Positions 46,856-56,418 are shown, numbered from the stretch's first letter. The stretch: 64,000 nt of DNA from Rhodopseudomonas infernalis (GCF_022271405.1 NZ_JAJNAL010000010.1:62001-126000), one strand, 5' to 3'. Numbers and translations: made by a program. Notes: generated by a model from the letters alone, not told the origin.

Positions 46856-46907
46856 CCGCCGCTGCTGATCGCCGCCACCATAATGGTCGATTGACACCCC
46901 GAAAAAC

Positions 46908-46923
46908 TTATATCACGTTATAA
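46908..46923. promoter_or_regulatory. Candidate TetR operator / promoter
   Basis: Inverted repeat TTATA-N6-TATAA in the gap between the divergent TetR and binding-protein genes, in an AT-rich patch that stands out in the GC-rich surroundings. It could overlap a -10 region. Confidence 0.5.
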
Positions 46924-46977
46924 AAAAGCGGGCGCGCCGCGCGGCGTCGCGACACCGCACGATCGGGAGGATACGCC

Positions 46978-48219
46978 ATGCGTCTGCGCGAAATGCCGCG
47001 TCTGCGGCCGATGATCTGTGCCCTGATGGCCGGCGTGGTGTTGGCGACGGCCTCGACCATGGCGACCGCGCAGACGGCGAAGCCCGACATCAAGCTCGGC
47101 AATATCGCGCCCTACAGCGGCCCGGCATCGGCCTACAGCGCCTTCGCCAAGACCGAGGCCGCTTACTTCCGGATGGTCAACGAACAGGGCGGGATCAACG
47201 GCCGCAAGGTTCAGTTCCTTTCCTATGACGACGCCTACAGCCCCGCCAAGGCGGTCGAACAGGCCCGCAAGCTGGTCGAGCAGGACGAGGTCATCGCGAT
47301 CTTCCAGGCGGTCGGCACGCCGTCGAACGCCGCGATCATGAAGTACATGAACATCAAGAAGGTGCCGCAACTGCTGTCGGCGACCGGCGCGTCGAAATTC
47401 GGCGACCCGAAGAACTTCCCCTGGACGATGGGCTTTTCCACCTCGGTCTACCGGATCGAAAGCGCGATCTACGCCCGCCACATCATGGCGAACTACCCGG
47501 ACGGCAAGGTCGCGGTGCTGTACCCCAACGACGATTACGGCCGCGACATCTACGGCGGCTTCAAGGACGCGCTCGGCGCCAAGGCCAAGACCGTGATCAT
47601 CGCCGAGGCGGCCTACGACAGCTCCGACCCGACCATCGACTCGCAGATCAGCAAGCTGAAAGCCTCGGGCGCCGACATCTTCGTCAACTTCTCGACGCCG
47701 CGCTTCGGCGCGCTGGCGATCCGCCGCGTCGCCGAACTCGGCTGGAAGCCGGTGCATTTCATCAACACCACCGCGGCCTCGATCGCCACGGTGTTCAAGC
47801 CGGCCGGCCTCGACAATTCCACCGGCCTGATCACCGCGACCTCGATCAAGGAGCCGCTCGACCCGCGGTACGCCGACGACCCCGGCGTGCAGGAATATCT
47901 GACCTTCATGAAGACCTACAATCCGGAGGGCGACGTCGCCAACGGCCAGAACGCCTACGGCTTCCTCGCCTCGCAGGTGATGCACAAGGTCATCGAGCAA
48001 TGCGGCGACGACGTCTCGCGCGCCAACATCATGAAGCAGGCGGCGAATCTCAAGGGGCTCAAATTCGGACTGCTGTTCGACGGCATCACCGTCAACACCA
48101 GCCCCGACAACTACTTTCCGATCACGCAGATGCAGTTGCTGCGCTTCAACGGCAAGACCTTCGACAAGGTCGGCCCGGTGATGACCGAGACCGTGTTGCA
48201 GCCGGCGTCGCAGGATTGA
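46978..48219 (+). CDS. Branched-chain amino acid-type ABC substrate-binding protein
   Basis: Periplasmic binding protein of the LivK/type I family, 413 residues with a signal peptide of about 31 residues ending ATA-Q. Features are IKLGNIAPYSGPASAYSAF, the NEQGGINGRKVQFLSYDDAYSP segment and VAVLYPNDDYGRDIYGGF. In R. palustris such proteins often bind aromatic or fatty acids. No permease or ATPase gene is nearby, so it is an orphan that would need a transporter encoded elsewhere. It starts the TetR-controlled acyl-CoA operon. Confidence 0.9.
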   Translation: MRLREMPRLRPMICALMAGVVLATASTMATAQTAKPDIKLGNIAPYSGPASAYSAFAKTEAAYFRMVNEQGGINGRKVQFLSYDDAYSPAKAVEQARKLVEQDEVIAIFQAVGTPSNAAIMKYMNIKKVPQLLSATGASKFGDPKNFPWTMGFSTSVYRIESAIYARHIMANYPDGKVAVLYPNDDYGRDIYGGFKDALGAKAKTVIIAEAAYDSSDPTIDSQISKLKASGADIFVNFSTPRFGALAIRRVAELGWKPVHFINTTAASIATVFKPAGLDNSTGLITATSIKEPLDPRYADDPGVQEYLTFMKTYNPEGDVANGQNAYGFLASQVMHKVIEQCGDDVSRANIMKQAANLKGLKFGLLFDGITVNTSPDNYFPITQMQLLRFNGKTFDKVGPVMTETVLQPASQD

Positions 48220-48259
48220 GCGCCGCCTCGCCTCCGCCCCTCATCGACAGGAATGGATC

Positions 48260-49069
48260 ATGAGCGCACGACCGGCCATCGCGCCGCAGGATTTCGAATG
48301 CCTGGTCTATCAGGTGACCGACCACGTCGCGCTGATCCGCCTCGATCGGCCCGAGCGGCGCAACGCGCTGAACCGGCGCGCCTATGACGAACTGGAGTCG
48401 GCGTTTCGCGCGGCCTCTGCCGATCTCGATGTGCGCTGCGTCGTCGTCACCGGCAGTGATCCGGCGTTCTGCTCCGGCGAGGACGTCAAGGAGATGATGA
48501 CCGGCGAAAAGAAAGCCGCGCCGCCGATGGTACGCCGGCCGCCGACGCCCGCCGCGATGGCGGCACTGGAATGCGACGTGCCGGTGATCGCGGCCGTCAA
48601 CGGCTCGGCGGTGGGATGGGGCATGGAGCTGGCGCTGTACGCCGATATCCGCCTCGCATCCGAACGGGCGCAATTCGCCGAACTGTTCATCCGCCGCGGC
48701 CTGATCTGCGACGTCGGCGGCCTGCTGCGGCTGCCGGCGATCGTCGGCCCGGCCAAGGCCGCGGAGCTGCTCTACACAGGCGACGTCATCGACGCGCACG
48801 AGGCTGCACGGATCGGGCTGGTCGGCGAAGTCACCGCGCACGCCGAGCTGATGCCGACGGCGATGGCGCTGACGGCACGTATCGCGAAAAATTCGCCGCT
48901 GGCGCTGCGCTACATGAAGGAAGGGTTGCGCCGCGCCGGCCAGCAGAATGCGCGGGACACCGGCAGCTGGGCGATCGAGACCATCTACAAATTGTTCGAG
49001 ACCGAGGACCACCGTGAAGGTGTCCGCAGTTTCCTCGAAAAACGCGAACCGGTGTTCACCGGGCGCTGA
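48260..49069 (+). CDS. Enoyl-CoA hydratase/isomerase family protein (first copy)
   Basis: Crotonase-fold protein, 269 residues, probably hydrating an enoyl-CoA in beta-oxidation of the operon's substrate. The oxyanion segments GSDPAFCSGEDVKEM and NGSAVGWGMELALYADIRLAS are normal. It starts 40 bases after the binding-protein gene. The position equivalent to one catalytic Glu lies in the ELFIRRGLICDVGG region, where an Asp is found instead (CDVGG), so the activity may be hydratase, hydrolase or isomerase. Confidence 0.87.
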   Translation: MSARPAIAPQDFECLVYQVTDHVALIRLDRPERRNALNRRAYDELESAFRAASADLDVRCVVVTGSDPAFCSGEDVKEMMTGEKKAAPPMVRRPPTPAAMAALECDVPVIAAVNGSAVGWGMELALYADIRLASERAQFAELFIRRGLICDVGGLLRLPAIVGPAKAAELLYTGDVIDAHEAARIGLVGEVTAHAELMPTAMALTARIAKNSPLALRYMKEGLRRAGQQNARDTGSWAIETIYKLFETEDHREGVRSFLEKREPVFTGR

Positions 49070-49087
49070 GCAGCAGGAGCACGGCGC

Positions 49088-50635
49088 ATGACTTCGTGGG
49101 TCAGGATCGGTGACCTCGTCAAGAGCAAGACCGAGATCGATGAGCGCGCGCGTCGCGCGGCGGCCGGCTACGCCAAGCTCGGCGTGACTGCGGGCGACGT
49201 CGTCGCGGTCTATATGCGCAACGATTTCGCGCTGATGGAAGCCGCGCTGGCCGCGGGCCTGTGCGGCGCCTATGTGGTGCCGGTCAACTGGCACAACACG
49301 CCGGAGGAAGCCCGCTACGTGCTGGAGAATTCCGGCGCGAAGGTGCTGGTGATCCACGCCGATCTCTGGCGCGCGGTGCAGCAGGCGATCCCCGAGGGCG
49401 TCGAGGTGCTGGTCGCCGAAACGCCGCCGATGCTGCGCGCGGACTACCATGTCAGTGACGAAGCAGCGGCCGTCGCGCCTGGGCTGCGGGCCTTCGAGAA
49501 CTGGCTGATGCAGCACGCGCCGGCGCAGCCGCCGTTCCCGACCTCGCCGGGTTCGATGATCTACACCTCGGGCACGACCGGCCATCCCAAGGGTGTCCGC
49601 CGCCAGCCGCCGACGCCGGAGCAGGCTGCGGCGAGCCAGCAGATGATGCGCACGGTCGGCGGCCTGATCGGCTGGGAGGATCGGCTCGGCGACGCGACGC
49701 TGCTGATCCCGGGTCCAGCGTATCACTCCAGCCCGAACGGCTGGATGTATTCGTTCTACAACATGGGCACCAACCTCGTGGTCGAACCGCGCTTCGACGC
49801 CGAGCGGATGCTGGCGACCATCGCGGCGCACCGCGTCACCCATGCTCTCGTCGTGCCGACGATGTTCGTGCGGCTGCTGGCACTGCCGGCGGAAACACGC
49901 GCGCGCTACGATCTGTCGAGCCTGGTCCACGTCATGCACGTCGGATCGCCCTGCCCGCCGCACGTCAAGCGAGCGATGATCGACTGGTGGGGTCCGATCA
50001 TCACCGAGCACTACGGCTCCACTGAAGTCGGCGCGGTGACCAACTGCACCGCGGACGAATGGTTGGCGCATCCCGGCACGGTGGGACGCCGGCTCGACGG
50101 CTGCACCGTAGTGATCATGGACGCGGAGGGCCGCGTGCTGCCGCCGGGGCAGAGCGGCGAAGTGGTCTGCGGCCGCGAGCGCTTTCCGGAATTCACCTAC
50201 CACGGCGATCCGGCCAAGCGGGCCAAGTCGGCGCGCGGCGATCTGGTGGCGACCGGCGACATCGGCTTCTTCGATGAGGACGGCTATCTGTACCTGTCGG
50301 GCCGCGCCGGCGACATGATCATCTTCGGCGGCACCAACGTCTATCCGGCGGAGATCGAGGCGGAGCTGATGAAGGTGCCCGGCATCGCCGACTGCGCGGT
50401 GTTCGGCATTCCCGACGAGGATTTCGGCGAGACCGTCTGCGCCTTCATCCAGCCGGATATCGGCGAGGTGCTGAGCGCCGAAGCGATCCGCGCCGAGCTG
50501 AAGCCGCGGCTCGCTGGCTACAAGATCCCGAAGCGGATCGAATTCGCCAGCGCGCTGCCGCGCGAGGACACCGGCAAGATCTTCAAGCGCAAGCTGAAGG
50601 AGCCGTTCTGGCGCGACGCCGGTCGCACGATCTGA
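49088..50635 (+). CDS. Acyl-CoA synthetase (AMP-forming)
   Basis: ANL-superfamily ligase of 515 residues that activates a carboxylic acid to its CoA thioester. The P-loop is SMIYTSGTTGHPKGVRR near residue 155, the adenine-binding region TEHYGSTEVGAV, and the hinge and catalytic Lys region near the end, PREDTGKIFKRKL. A good ribosome-binding site (AGGAG) precedes the ATG, 18 bases after the hydratase gene. The substrate is unknown; medium-chain or cyclic acids are plausible from the context. Confidence 0.92.
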   Translation: MTSWVRIGDLVKSKTEIDERARRAAAGYAKLGVTAGDVVAVYMRNDFALMEAALAAGLCGAYVVPVNWHNTPEEARYVLENSGAKVLVIHADLWRAVQQAIPEGVEVLVAETPPMLRADYHVSDEAAAVAPGLRAFENWLMQHAPAQPPFPTSPGSMIYTSGTTGHPKGVRRQPPTPEQAAASQQMMRTVGGLIGWEDRLGDATLLIPGPAYHSSPNGWMYSFYNMGTNLVVEPRFDAERMLATIAAHRVTHALVVPTMFVRLLALPAETRARYDLSSLVHVMHVGSPCPPHVKRAMIDWWGPIITEHYGSTEVGAVTNCTADEWLAHPGTVGRRLDGCTVVIMDAEGRVLPPGQSGEVVCGRERFPEFTYHGDPAKRAKSARGDLVATGDIGFFDEDGYLYLSGRAGDMIIFGGTNVYPAEIEAELMKVPGIADCAVFGIPDEDFGETVCAFIQPDIGEVLSAEAIRAELKPRLAGYKIPKRIEFASALPREDTGKIFKRKLKEPFWRDAGRTI

Positions 50636-50680
50636 CGGCGCCAATCGAGCACACTGCTCTCATCTTTCAGGACGGACACC

Positions 50681-51547
50681 GTGAGCTACCAACAGATCAC
50701 CTGCAGCATGGACGGCGCGATCCTGATCATCACGCTGAACCGGCCCGACAAGCTGAACGCCTACACCGGCGCCATGGGCAGCGAAATCGAGGCGGCGTTT
50801 CGCGACGCCGACGTGGACGATGACGTCCGCGCCATCATCGTCACCGGCGCCGGCCGGGCGTTCTGCGCCGGCGCCGACGTCTCGGGCGGCGCCGCCAGCT
50901 TCGACACCTCGGGCGCACATGGCGCCGGCGTGTTCGGCAACCGGCTGACCAGCGGCGCGCCGCGATCGGGCAGCGGATTCGTCGATGCGATCTTCCGTTG
51001 CCGCAAGCCGTCGATCGCCGCGATCAACGGTCCGGCGGTCGGCATCGGCATCACCATGACGTTGCCGATGGATGTCCGCATCGCGGCGACCGGCGCCAAG
51101 ATCGGGTTCATTTTTGCGCAACGCGGCCTCGTCCCCGAAGCCGGCAGCGCATGGTTCCTGCCCAAGCTGGTCGGACTGCCGCAGGCGCTGCGCTGGGCGA
51201 TCTCCGGCCGCACCTTCGCGGCGGAGGAAGCGCTCCGCGGCGGCCTCGTCAGCGAACTCACCACGCCGGAGCAGTTGCTCGACCGCGCCAAGGAGATCGC
51301 GCGCGAACTCACCGAACAGACCTCGCCGGTGTCGGTCGCGCTGACCCGGCAGATGCTGTGGCGGTTCGCCGGTGCTCCCGACCCTTACGGAGTGCTGGCG
51401 ATCGACGGCGCGATGTCGATCGAGCGTGGCCGTCATCCCGACGTCCGCGAAGGTGTCGCCTCGTTCTTCGAGAAGCGCGCTCCGGCGTTTCCCGGCAAGG
51501 TCTCGCAGGACATGCCGCCGCAGTATCCATGGTGGGATGAGGATTGA
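50681..51547 (+). CDS. Enoyl-CoA hydratase/isomerase family protein (second copy)
   Basis: Crotonase-fold enzyme, 288 residues, start GTG at 50681. The oxyanion segments GAGRAFCAGADVSGG and NGPAVGIGITMTLPMDVRIAA are present, and the catalytic-Glu region reads QRGLVPEAGSAWFLPKLVG, with Glu in the canonical place, unlike the first copy. It ends the four-gene acyl-CoA operon, 45 bases after the ligase. Convergent with the cyclase gene. Confidence 0.9.
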   Translation: MSYQQITCSMDGAILIITLNRPDKLNAYTGAMGSEIEAAFRDADVDDDVRAIIVTGAGRAFCAGADVSGGAASFDTSGAHGAGVFGNRLTSGAPRSGSGFVDAIFRCRKPSIAAINGPAVGIGITMTLPMDVRIAATGAKIGFIFAQRGLVPEAGSAWFLPKLVGLPQALRWAISGRTFAAEEALRGGLVSELTTPEQLLDRAKEIARELTEQTSPVSVALTRQMLWRFAGAPDPYGVLAIDGAMSIERGRHPDVREGVASFFEKRAPAFPGKVSQDMPPQYPWWDED

Positions 51548-51571
51548 GGGCAGCGGCCGCGCGGCGTGAAC

Positions 51572-52771
51572 TTACAGCCCCTCGGCAGCCTGCAGAGTCT
51601 CGACTTCGAGGCCGTAGACGCGTTCGGTATGCGGCAGGCCCTGGATCGGAAATTCGCCGAGTTCGACGAAACCGTCGGCGCACAGGCCGATGAAGTCGGT
51701 CGAGGCGACCACGGTGCGCCCGAGGCGGCCGGCGATGCGCTCGAGCCGCGCGGCCAGATTGACGGCGGGGCCGATGCAGGTGAAGTCGAGCCGGTTGCCA
51801 CCGCCGATATTGCCGTACAGCACCTGCCCGACATGCAGCGCGACGCCGAAGCGGAAGCGCTCGATGACGTGGTTGCCGTCGATGTAGTTCATCGCCGCCA
51901 CGGTGTCGCGGCATTCATGCGCGGCGGCCAGCATCCGCGCGCAGACGTCGGCCTCGTCGCTGCCATCGGCGGAGATCGGAAACACAGCGAGCAGGCCGTC
52001 GCCCATGAACTTCAGCACCTCGCCGCCATGGCGCAGGATCGGGCCGACCTGACAGTCGAAGTAAGCATTCAGCAGCTTCACCATCACCTCGGGTGGAAGC
52101 TGGTCCGAGAGCGCGGTGAACCCGCGCAGATCCGACAGCCAGATCGCGGTCCGCATGGTGTCGGTATGGCCGCGTCGGATCTGCCCGGCCAGAATCCGCG
52201 CGCCGGCGCGGTTGCCCACATAGGTGTCGAGCAGCGTGGTGGCGATCTCGCGCAAGCTGATCACTTCGATCAGCCGCGCTAGCGGGCCGGCGAGCCGGCG
52301 CAGCGCGACCAGGTCGGCGGCGCTGAACCCGCCGGGCCGCCGCGTGGTGAAGCTGACGCCGTTGACGCTGCCGTCCATGAACATCAGCGGCAGCGCCAGA
52401 TAATCGGTGACGCCCTCGCTGCGCATGTCGTCGAAAAACGGAAAAGCCCGGCTGGCGGCGCTGTCGAGTTGGAAGCGCACTTCGGCGGCGCTGTCGTACA
52501 TCAGCTTCAGCGGGCTGCGCTGATACTCTTCCAGGCTTTCGACATCCACCGTGGTTTCGCTGGTGACGGTCTCCTGCCCCTCACGCCAGACGAAGCCGTA
52601 GCCGTAAATGTCCGGATGCAGCGTCTCGACGAAGACGCCGACACGATACAGCGGCAGCCCGGCCTCGACCAGCCGCTCGCAGGTGCGCGTCATCATGGCG
52701 ACCGGCTCCGGCTCGGAGCGCGCGCCGTCGATCAGCCAGTCGATCAGGTCGTGAAACTGTTGTGATTGCAT
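51572..52771 (-). CDS. Class III adenylate cyclase with N-terminal GAF-like domain
   Basis: Makes cAMP; 399 residues. The first 175 residues form a GAF-like sensory domain, the catalytic domain is at about 205-375. Metal-binding aspartates are Asp214 (WLSDLRGFT) and Asp258 (FMGDGLLAVF); Lys254 marks adenine specificity; the transition-state Asn and Arg are in GPAVNLAARLE, where the usual Asp of IGD is Pro. No membrane segment. It stands alone between convergent and divergent neighbours. Confidence 0.88.
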   Translation of the reverse strand: MQSQQFHDLIDWLIDGARSEPEPVAMMTRTCERLVEAGLPLYRVGVFVETLHPDIYGYGFVWREGQETVTSETTVDVESLEEYQRSPLKLMYDSAAEVRFQLDSAASRAFPFFDDMRSEGVTDYLALPLMFMDGSVNGVSFTTRRPGGFSAADLVALRRLAGPLARLIEVISLREIATTLLDTYVGNRAGARILAGQIRRGHTDTMRTAIWLSDLRGFTALSDQLPPEVMVKLLNAYFDCQVGPILRHGGEVLKFMGDGLLAVFPISADGSDEADVCARMLAAAHECRDTVAAMNYIDGNHVIERFRFGVALHVGQVLYGNIGGGNRLDFTCIGPAVNLAARLERIAGRLGRTVVASTDFIGLCADGFVELGEFPIQGLPHTERVYGLEVETLQAAEGL

Positions 52772-52847
52772 CCGGCCATCCTAGCCGGACGGCTCGCAAT
52801 TGGCACCGGGGTGCCGCTCATGGCAGGTCCCCGGGTGGATCGGCGCT

Positions 52848-53933
52848 TCAGCCGACCTGGCCGCGCTGGCGCAGCAGGTGGTCGGCGAGCACGCAGGCGA
52901 CCATGGCTTCGCCGACCGGCACCGCGCGGATGCCGACGCAGGGGTCGTGGCGGCCCTTGGTCAGGATCTCGGTGTCGGCGCCTGACCGGTCGACCGTCTT
53001 GCGCGGCGTCAGGATCGAGGAGGTCGGCTTGACGGCGAAGCGCGCCACCAATGGCTGGCCGGTGGAGATGCCGCCCAGGATGCCGCCGGCATGGTTGGAC
53101 AGGAAGCTCGGGCCATGATTGCCCATTCGCATCTCGTCGGCATTCTGCTCGCCGGTGAGTTCGGCGCTGGCGAATCCGTCGCCGATCTCGACGCCCTTGA
53201 CGGCGTTGATGCTCATCAGCGCCGCGGCGATATCGGCATCGAGCTTGGCGTAGATCGGCGCGCCGAGCCCGGCCGGGACGCCCTCAGCGACGATCTCGAT
53301 CACCGCGCCGATCGACGAGCCCGCCTTGCGGATGCCGTCGAGATAATCGGCGAACAGCGCGGCGGCATCCTTGTCCGGGCAGAAGAACGGGTTGTTGCTG
53401 ATCTCGTCCCAGTCCCATTTGGCGCGGTCGATCCTGTGCGGGCCGATCTGCACCAGCGCGCCACGCACGGTCATGCCGGCGATCACCTTGCGGGCGACCG
53501 CGCCGGCCGCGACGCGGGTGGCGGTCTCGCGTGCCGAGGAGCGCCCGCCGCCGCGATAGTCGCGGATGCCGTATTTCGCCTCGTAGGTGAAGTCGGCGTG
53601 GCCGGGGCGATACTTGTTCTGGATGTCCGAATAGTCCTTGGAGCGCTGGTCGGTGTTCTCGATCTGCAGCGCGATCGGCGTGCCGGTGGTGACCTGCTCG
53701 CCGGTCGAAGGATGTGCCATCACGCCGGACAGGATCTTCACCTGATCGGCTTCCTGGCGCTGGGTGGTGAAGCGCGACTGGCCCGGCCGGCGGCGATCGA
53801 GATCGCTCTGGATGTCGGCTTCGGTCAGCGGGATCAGCGGCGGGCAGCCGTCGACCACACAGCCGATCGCCACCCCATGGCTCTCGCCGAAGGTGGTGAC
53901 GCGAAACAGATGGCCGAAGGTATTGAACGACAT
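52848..53933 (-). CDS. aroC: Chorismate synthase
   Basis: FMN-dependent last step of the shikimate pathway, EPSP to chorismate; 361 residues, normal length. The three family signatures are [17 protein letters not shown] near residue 16, the [21 protein letters not shown] segment near 125 and [14 protein letters not shown] near the C-terminus (signature 3 region RHDPCVGIR). Start is the ATG at 53933, giving the canonical [20 protein letters not shown]. Longer frames upstream are unsupported. Cytoplasmic. Confidence 0.96.
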   Translation of the reverse strand: MSFNTFGHLFRVTTFGESHGVAIGCVVDGCPPLIPLTEADIQSDLDRRRPGQSRFTTQRQEADQVKILSGVMAHPSTGEQVTTGTPIALQIENTDQRSKDYSDIQNKYRPGHADFTYEAKYGIRDYRGGGRSSARETATRVAAGAVARKVIAGMTVRGALVQIGPHRIDRAKWDWDEISNNPFFCPDKDAAALFADYLDGIRKAGSSIGAVIEIVAEGVPAGLGAPIYAKLDADIAAALMSINAVKGVEIGDGFASAELTGEQNADEMRMGNHGPSFLSNHAGGILGGISTGQPLVARFAVKPTSSILTPRKTVDRSGADTEILTKGRHDPCVGIRAVPVGEAMVACVLADHLLRQRGQVG

Positions 53934-54008
53934 GGCGCGGGCTGCCTTTAAGAATTGCGCCGGTGTGGTAACGCGCCGGCCAAATGGGGTCAAACCGACC
54001 TTCTTCTT

Positions 54009-54134
54009 CCTTCTCCCCTCCTGGGAGAAGGTGGCGCGGATGCAGTCCGTGCCGGATGAGGGGGCGCCGAGCGCGCGGCGCCCCCTCACCCGGCTTCGCT
54101 GCGCGAAGCCACCCTCTCCCACAAGGGGAGAGGG
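54009..54134. repeat. Intergenic inverted repeat, family 2 (CTCCC type)
   Basis: Two small palindromes, CCTTCTCCC-N-GGGAGAAGG (54009-54031) and CCCTCTCCC-N-GGGAGAGGG (54112-54134), surround a larger inner palindrome (GGGGGCGCCG/CGGCGCCCCC). It lies between the phosphatase and aroC genes. Related to 29568-29699. Confidence 0.75.
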
Positions 54135-54143
54135 TTCGAAACC

Positions 54144-54737
54144 TCAGCTCACGATCTCCATCGCCCCGTCCCGGAAGACGTAGACCGAGCCCTGCAGGAT
54201 CAGGCCTTCCAGCGCTTCGGCCGGGGATTTCACGCCGCAGGCGACCATCAGGGTTCGGGCGGTGCCGACATGGCCGACCGCGACGGTGTCGGTGGTCCGC
54301 GAGTTGACCCAATCGGTGATGAACGGAATGCGGTCGGCGTAGCTCTCGCCGCGCAGCGGCGCCACGTTCCAGCGGTCGGCATGGCGCGCGGCGTAGACCT
54401 GCGCGTCGGAGGCCTGCATCTGTTCGACCGTGAAGCCCTCCCAGGCCCCATAGGTGATTTCGCGCAGCCTCTCATCGGTGGCGTAGCCTTCGGCCGGCAG
54501 ACCGAGCGCGCCGCGCACCAGTTCCATGGTGACCCGGGCGCGGCCGAGCGGGCTCGACACATAGGACAGCGCCGCAACCGCGCGCCCGTCGCGGGTCAGC
54601 ACGTCGGCGAGCAACCGGCCAGCCGCAAGCGCCTGCCCCCGCCCCTTGTCGTTGAGCGGAATGTCCTGCGTCCCTTGATAACGACCGGTCGCGTTCCAGT
54701 CGGTCTCGCCGTGGCGGATGAAGTAGATGGTAGGCAT
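54144..54737 (-). CDS. Histidine phosphatase family protein (phosphoglycerate mutase-like)
   Basis: A 197-residue branch-1 histidine phosphatase. The catalytic motif RHGETDWNATGRYQG starts at about residue 8; the second histidine is in VAVGHVGTARTLM, and the proton-donor Glu in RLREITYGAWEG. Co-directional with fabI and aroC. Start is the ATG at 54737; the longer frame runs into a repeat element. The substrate (phosphosugar, phosphoglycerate or cofactor) cannot be told from sequence. Confidence 0.88.
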   Translation of the reverse strand: MPTIYFIRHGETDWNATGRYQGTQDIPLNDKGRGQALAAGRLLADVLTRDGRAVAALSYVSSPLGRARVTMELVRGALGLPAEGYATDERLREITYGAWEGFTVEQMQASDAQVYAARHADRWNVAPLRGESYADRIPFITDWVNSRTTDTVAVGHVGTARTLMVACGVKSPAEALEGLILQGSVYVFRDGAMEIVS

Positions 54738-54771
54738 GGTTCGATCAGTTGTGAGAGCGAAGTCTATCGAC

Positions 54772-54864
54772 CCGTCATGGCCGGGCTTGTCCCGGCCATC
54801 CACGTTCTTGTTATCAGCGTGCGCCCGCAGACGTGGATGCCCGGGACGAGCCCGGGCATGACGG
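54772..54864. repeat. Intergenic inverted repeat, family 4 (CCGTCATGGCCGGGC type)
   Basis: Long hairpin: left arm CCGTCATGGCCGGGCTTGTC (54772-54791) and following CCCGGCCATCCACG pair with CGTGGATGCCCGGGACGAGC and CCGGGCATGACGG (to 54864). It lies in the gap between fabI and the phosphatase gene. Such elements are common between genes in Bradyrhizobiaceae. Confidence 0.78.
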
Positions 54865-54893
54865 AGATTGGGGCCCGCGATAAGAAGGCTTCG

Positions 54894-55715
54894 TCAATCC
54901 TTGCCGCCGAGCGAGATGTCCGGGGCGTCGGGGTTTTTCATGCCGACGATGTGATAGCCGGAATCGACGTGGTGGACTTCGCCGGTGACGCCGCGCGACA
55001 GGTCGGACAGGAAGTACAAGGCGCTGTCGCCGACCTCCTCGATCGACACCGTGCGGCGCAGCGGCGCGTTATATTCGTTCCATTTCAGGATGTAGCGGAA
55101 GTCGCCGATGCCCGAAGCCGCGAGCGTCTTGATCGGGCCGGCCGAGATCGCGTTGACGCGGATCGCCTTCTCGCCGAGGTCGGCGGCGAGGTAGCGCACG
55201 CTGGCTTCCAGCGCCGCCTTGGCGACGCCCATGACGTTGTAGTGCGGCATCCACTTCTCGGCGCCGTAGTAGGTCAGCGTGATGATTGAGCCGCCGTCCG
55301 TCATCAGCTTCTCGGCGCGCTGCGCGATCGCCGTCAGCGAGTAGCACGAGATCAGCATCGATTTGGAGAAGTTGGCTTCCGAGGTGTCGATGTAACGGCC
55401 GTCCAGCTCGTTCTTGTCGGCGAACGCGATGGCGTGGACGACGAAGTCGATCTTGCCCCATTTCTCCTTCAGGACGTCGAACACCGCGTCGATCGTCGCC
55501 GCGTCGGTGACGTCGCAATGGCCGAGCACCAGCCCGCCGAGTTCGGCGGCGATCGGCTCGACCCGCTTCTTCAGGGCGTCGCCCTGATAGGTCAGCGCCA
55601 CTTCGGCGCCCTGCTCGCGGCAGGCCTTGGCGATGCCGTAGGCGATCGAGCGGTTGTTGGCCACGCCGAGGATCACCCCGCGCTTGCCCTGCATCAGCCC
55701 CGAACCAGTCGCCAT
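54894..55715 (-). CDS. fabI: Enoyl-[acyl-carrier-protein] reductase (NADH) FabI
   Basis: Last reduction of each fatty-acid elongation cycle; the target of triclosan. The 273 residues belong to the SDR superfamily: cofactor loop GVANNRSIAYGIAK (about 17-30), catalytic Tyr-x6-Lys in HYNVMGVAKAALEAS and the C-terminal VTGEVHHVDSGYHIVGM. Start is the ATG at 55715 behind GAGAGGAAG. The phosphatase gene follows on the same strand after a repeat. Confidence 0.96.
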   Translation of the reverse strand: MATGSGLMQGKRGVILGVANNRSIAYGIAKACREQGAEVALTYQGDALKKRVEPIAAELGGLVLGHCDVTDAATIDAVFDVLKEKWGKIDFVVHAIAFADKNELDGRYIDTSEANFSKSMLISCYSLTAIAQRAEKLMTDGGSIITLTYYGAEKWMPHYNVMGVAKAALEASVRYLAADLGEKAIRVNAISAGPIKTLAASGIGDFRYILKWNEYNAPLRRTVSIEEVGDSALYFLSDLSRGVTGEVHHVDSGYHIVGMKNPDAPDISLGGKD

Positions 55716-55896
55716 GTCACTTCCTCTCGGCCAGAATGGAAGCCCCGACCTACACCACCGCCCCGGCCCGGTACAGCCCGAATGTTCGCGAGCAAAATCA
55801 GCCGTTTGGCGCAATTGGGCCGGGCTGGAATAGGCCGGCCGGCGCGGTGTTATGGTTGTCGGTGCGGCGAGCCGCATTCCGACCGACAGGCGAGCG

Positions 55897-56385
55897 ATGA
55901 ACGACTTCCGAGACGGCGTCGAAGCGATGATCCCGGCCCTGCGGCGCTACGCCCGGGCGCTGGCGCGCGACACCGATATCGCCGACGATCTGGTGCAGGA
56001 CACGCTGGTGCGGGCGCTGCGCTCCGAGAAGCTGTTTCTCGGCGGCGATCTGCGCAGCTGGCTCTACACCATCCTGACCAACCTCAACCGCAACCGCCGG
56101 CGCACGCTGGCGCGGCGGCCGACCTTGATGCCGCTGACCGACACCAGCGCCGACGCCAGCGGCACCGAAGCGGAGGGCGGCGACATTGCCCGCGCGCTGG
56201 CGACGCTGGTCGAGGAGCAGCGCGCCGCGCTGCTGCTGGTGGTGCTCGAAGGCCTGAGCTACCGCGAGGTCGCCGACATCCAGGGCGTGCCGATCGGCAC
56301 CGTGATGTCCCGCCTCGCCCGCGCCCGCGCCCACATCCGCGCCAGCCTCGACGGCGAGCGGCCAATGCTCAAGCGGGTGAAGTGA
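55897..56385 (+). CDS. ECF-type RNA polymerase sigma factor
   Basis: A 162-residue extracytoplasmic-function sigma factor. Region 2 is at about 10-70 (RYARALARDTDIADDLVQDTLVRALR) and region 4 at about 100-150 (EEQRAALLLVVLEGLSYREVADIQGVPIGTVMSRLARAR). Start is the ATG at 55897. Its probable membrane anti-sigma partner is encoded 242 bases downstream, beyond a repeat. ECF class and inducing signal are unknown. Confidence 0.92.
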   Translation: MNDFRDGVEAMIPALRRYARALARDTDIADDLVQDTLVRALRSEKLFLGGDLRSWLYTILTNLNRNRRRTLARRPTLMPLTDTSADASGTEAEGGDIARALATLVEEQRAALLLVVLEGLSYREVADIQGVPIGTVMSRLARARAHIRASLDGERPMLKRVK

Positions 56386-56418
56386 TGCATCGCGAAGTTT
56401 TTAATCCGGCTTCCCCAT

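Noticed and set aside
48146-50644. 832-codon open frame on the minus strand across the acyl-CoA operon
   Set aside because: It lies opposite three well-supported genes, has no recognisable domain and is rich in Arg, His and Asp, as expected for an antisense frame in GC-rich DNA.
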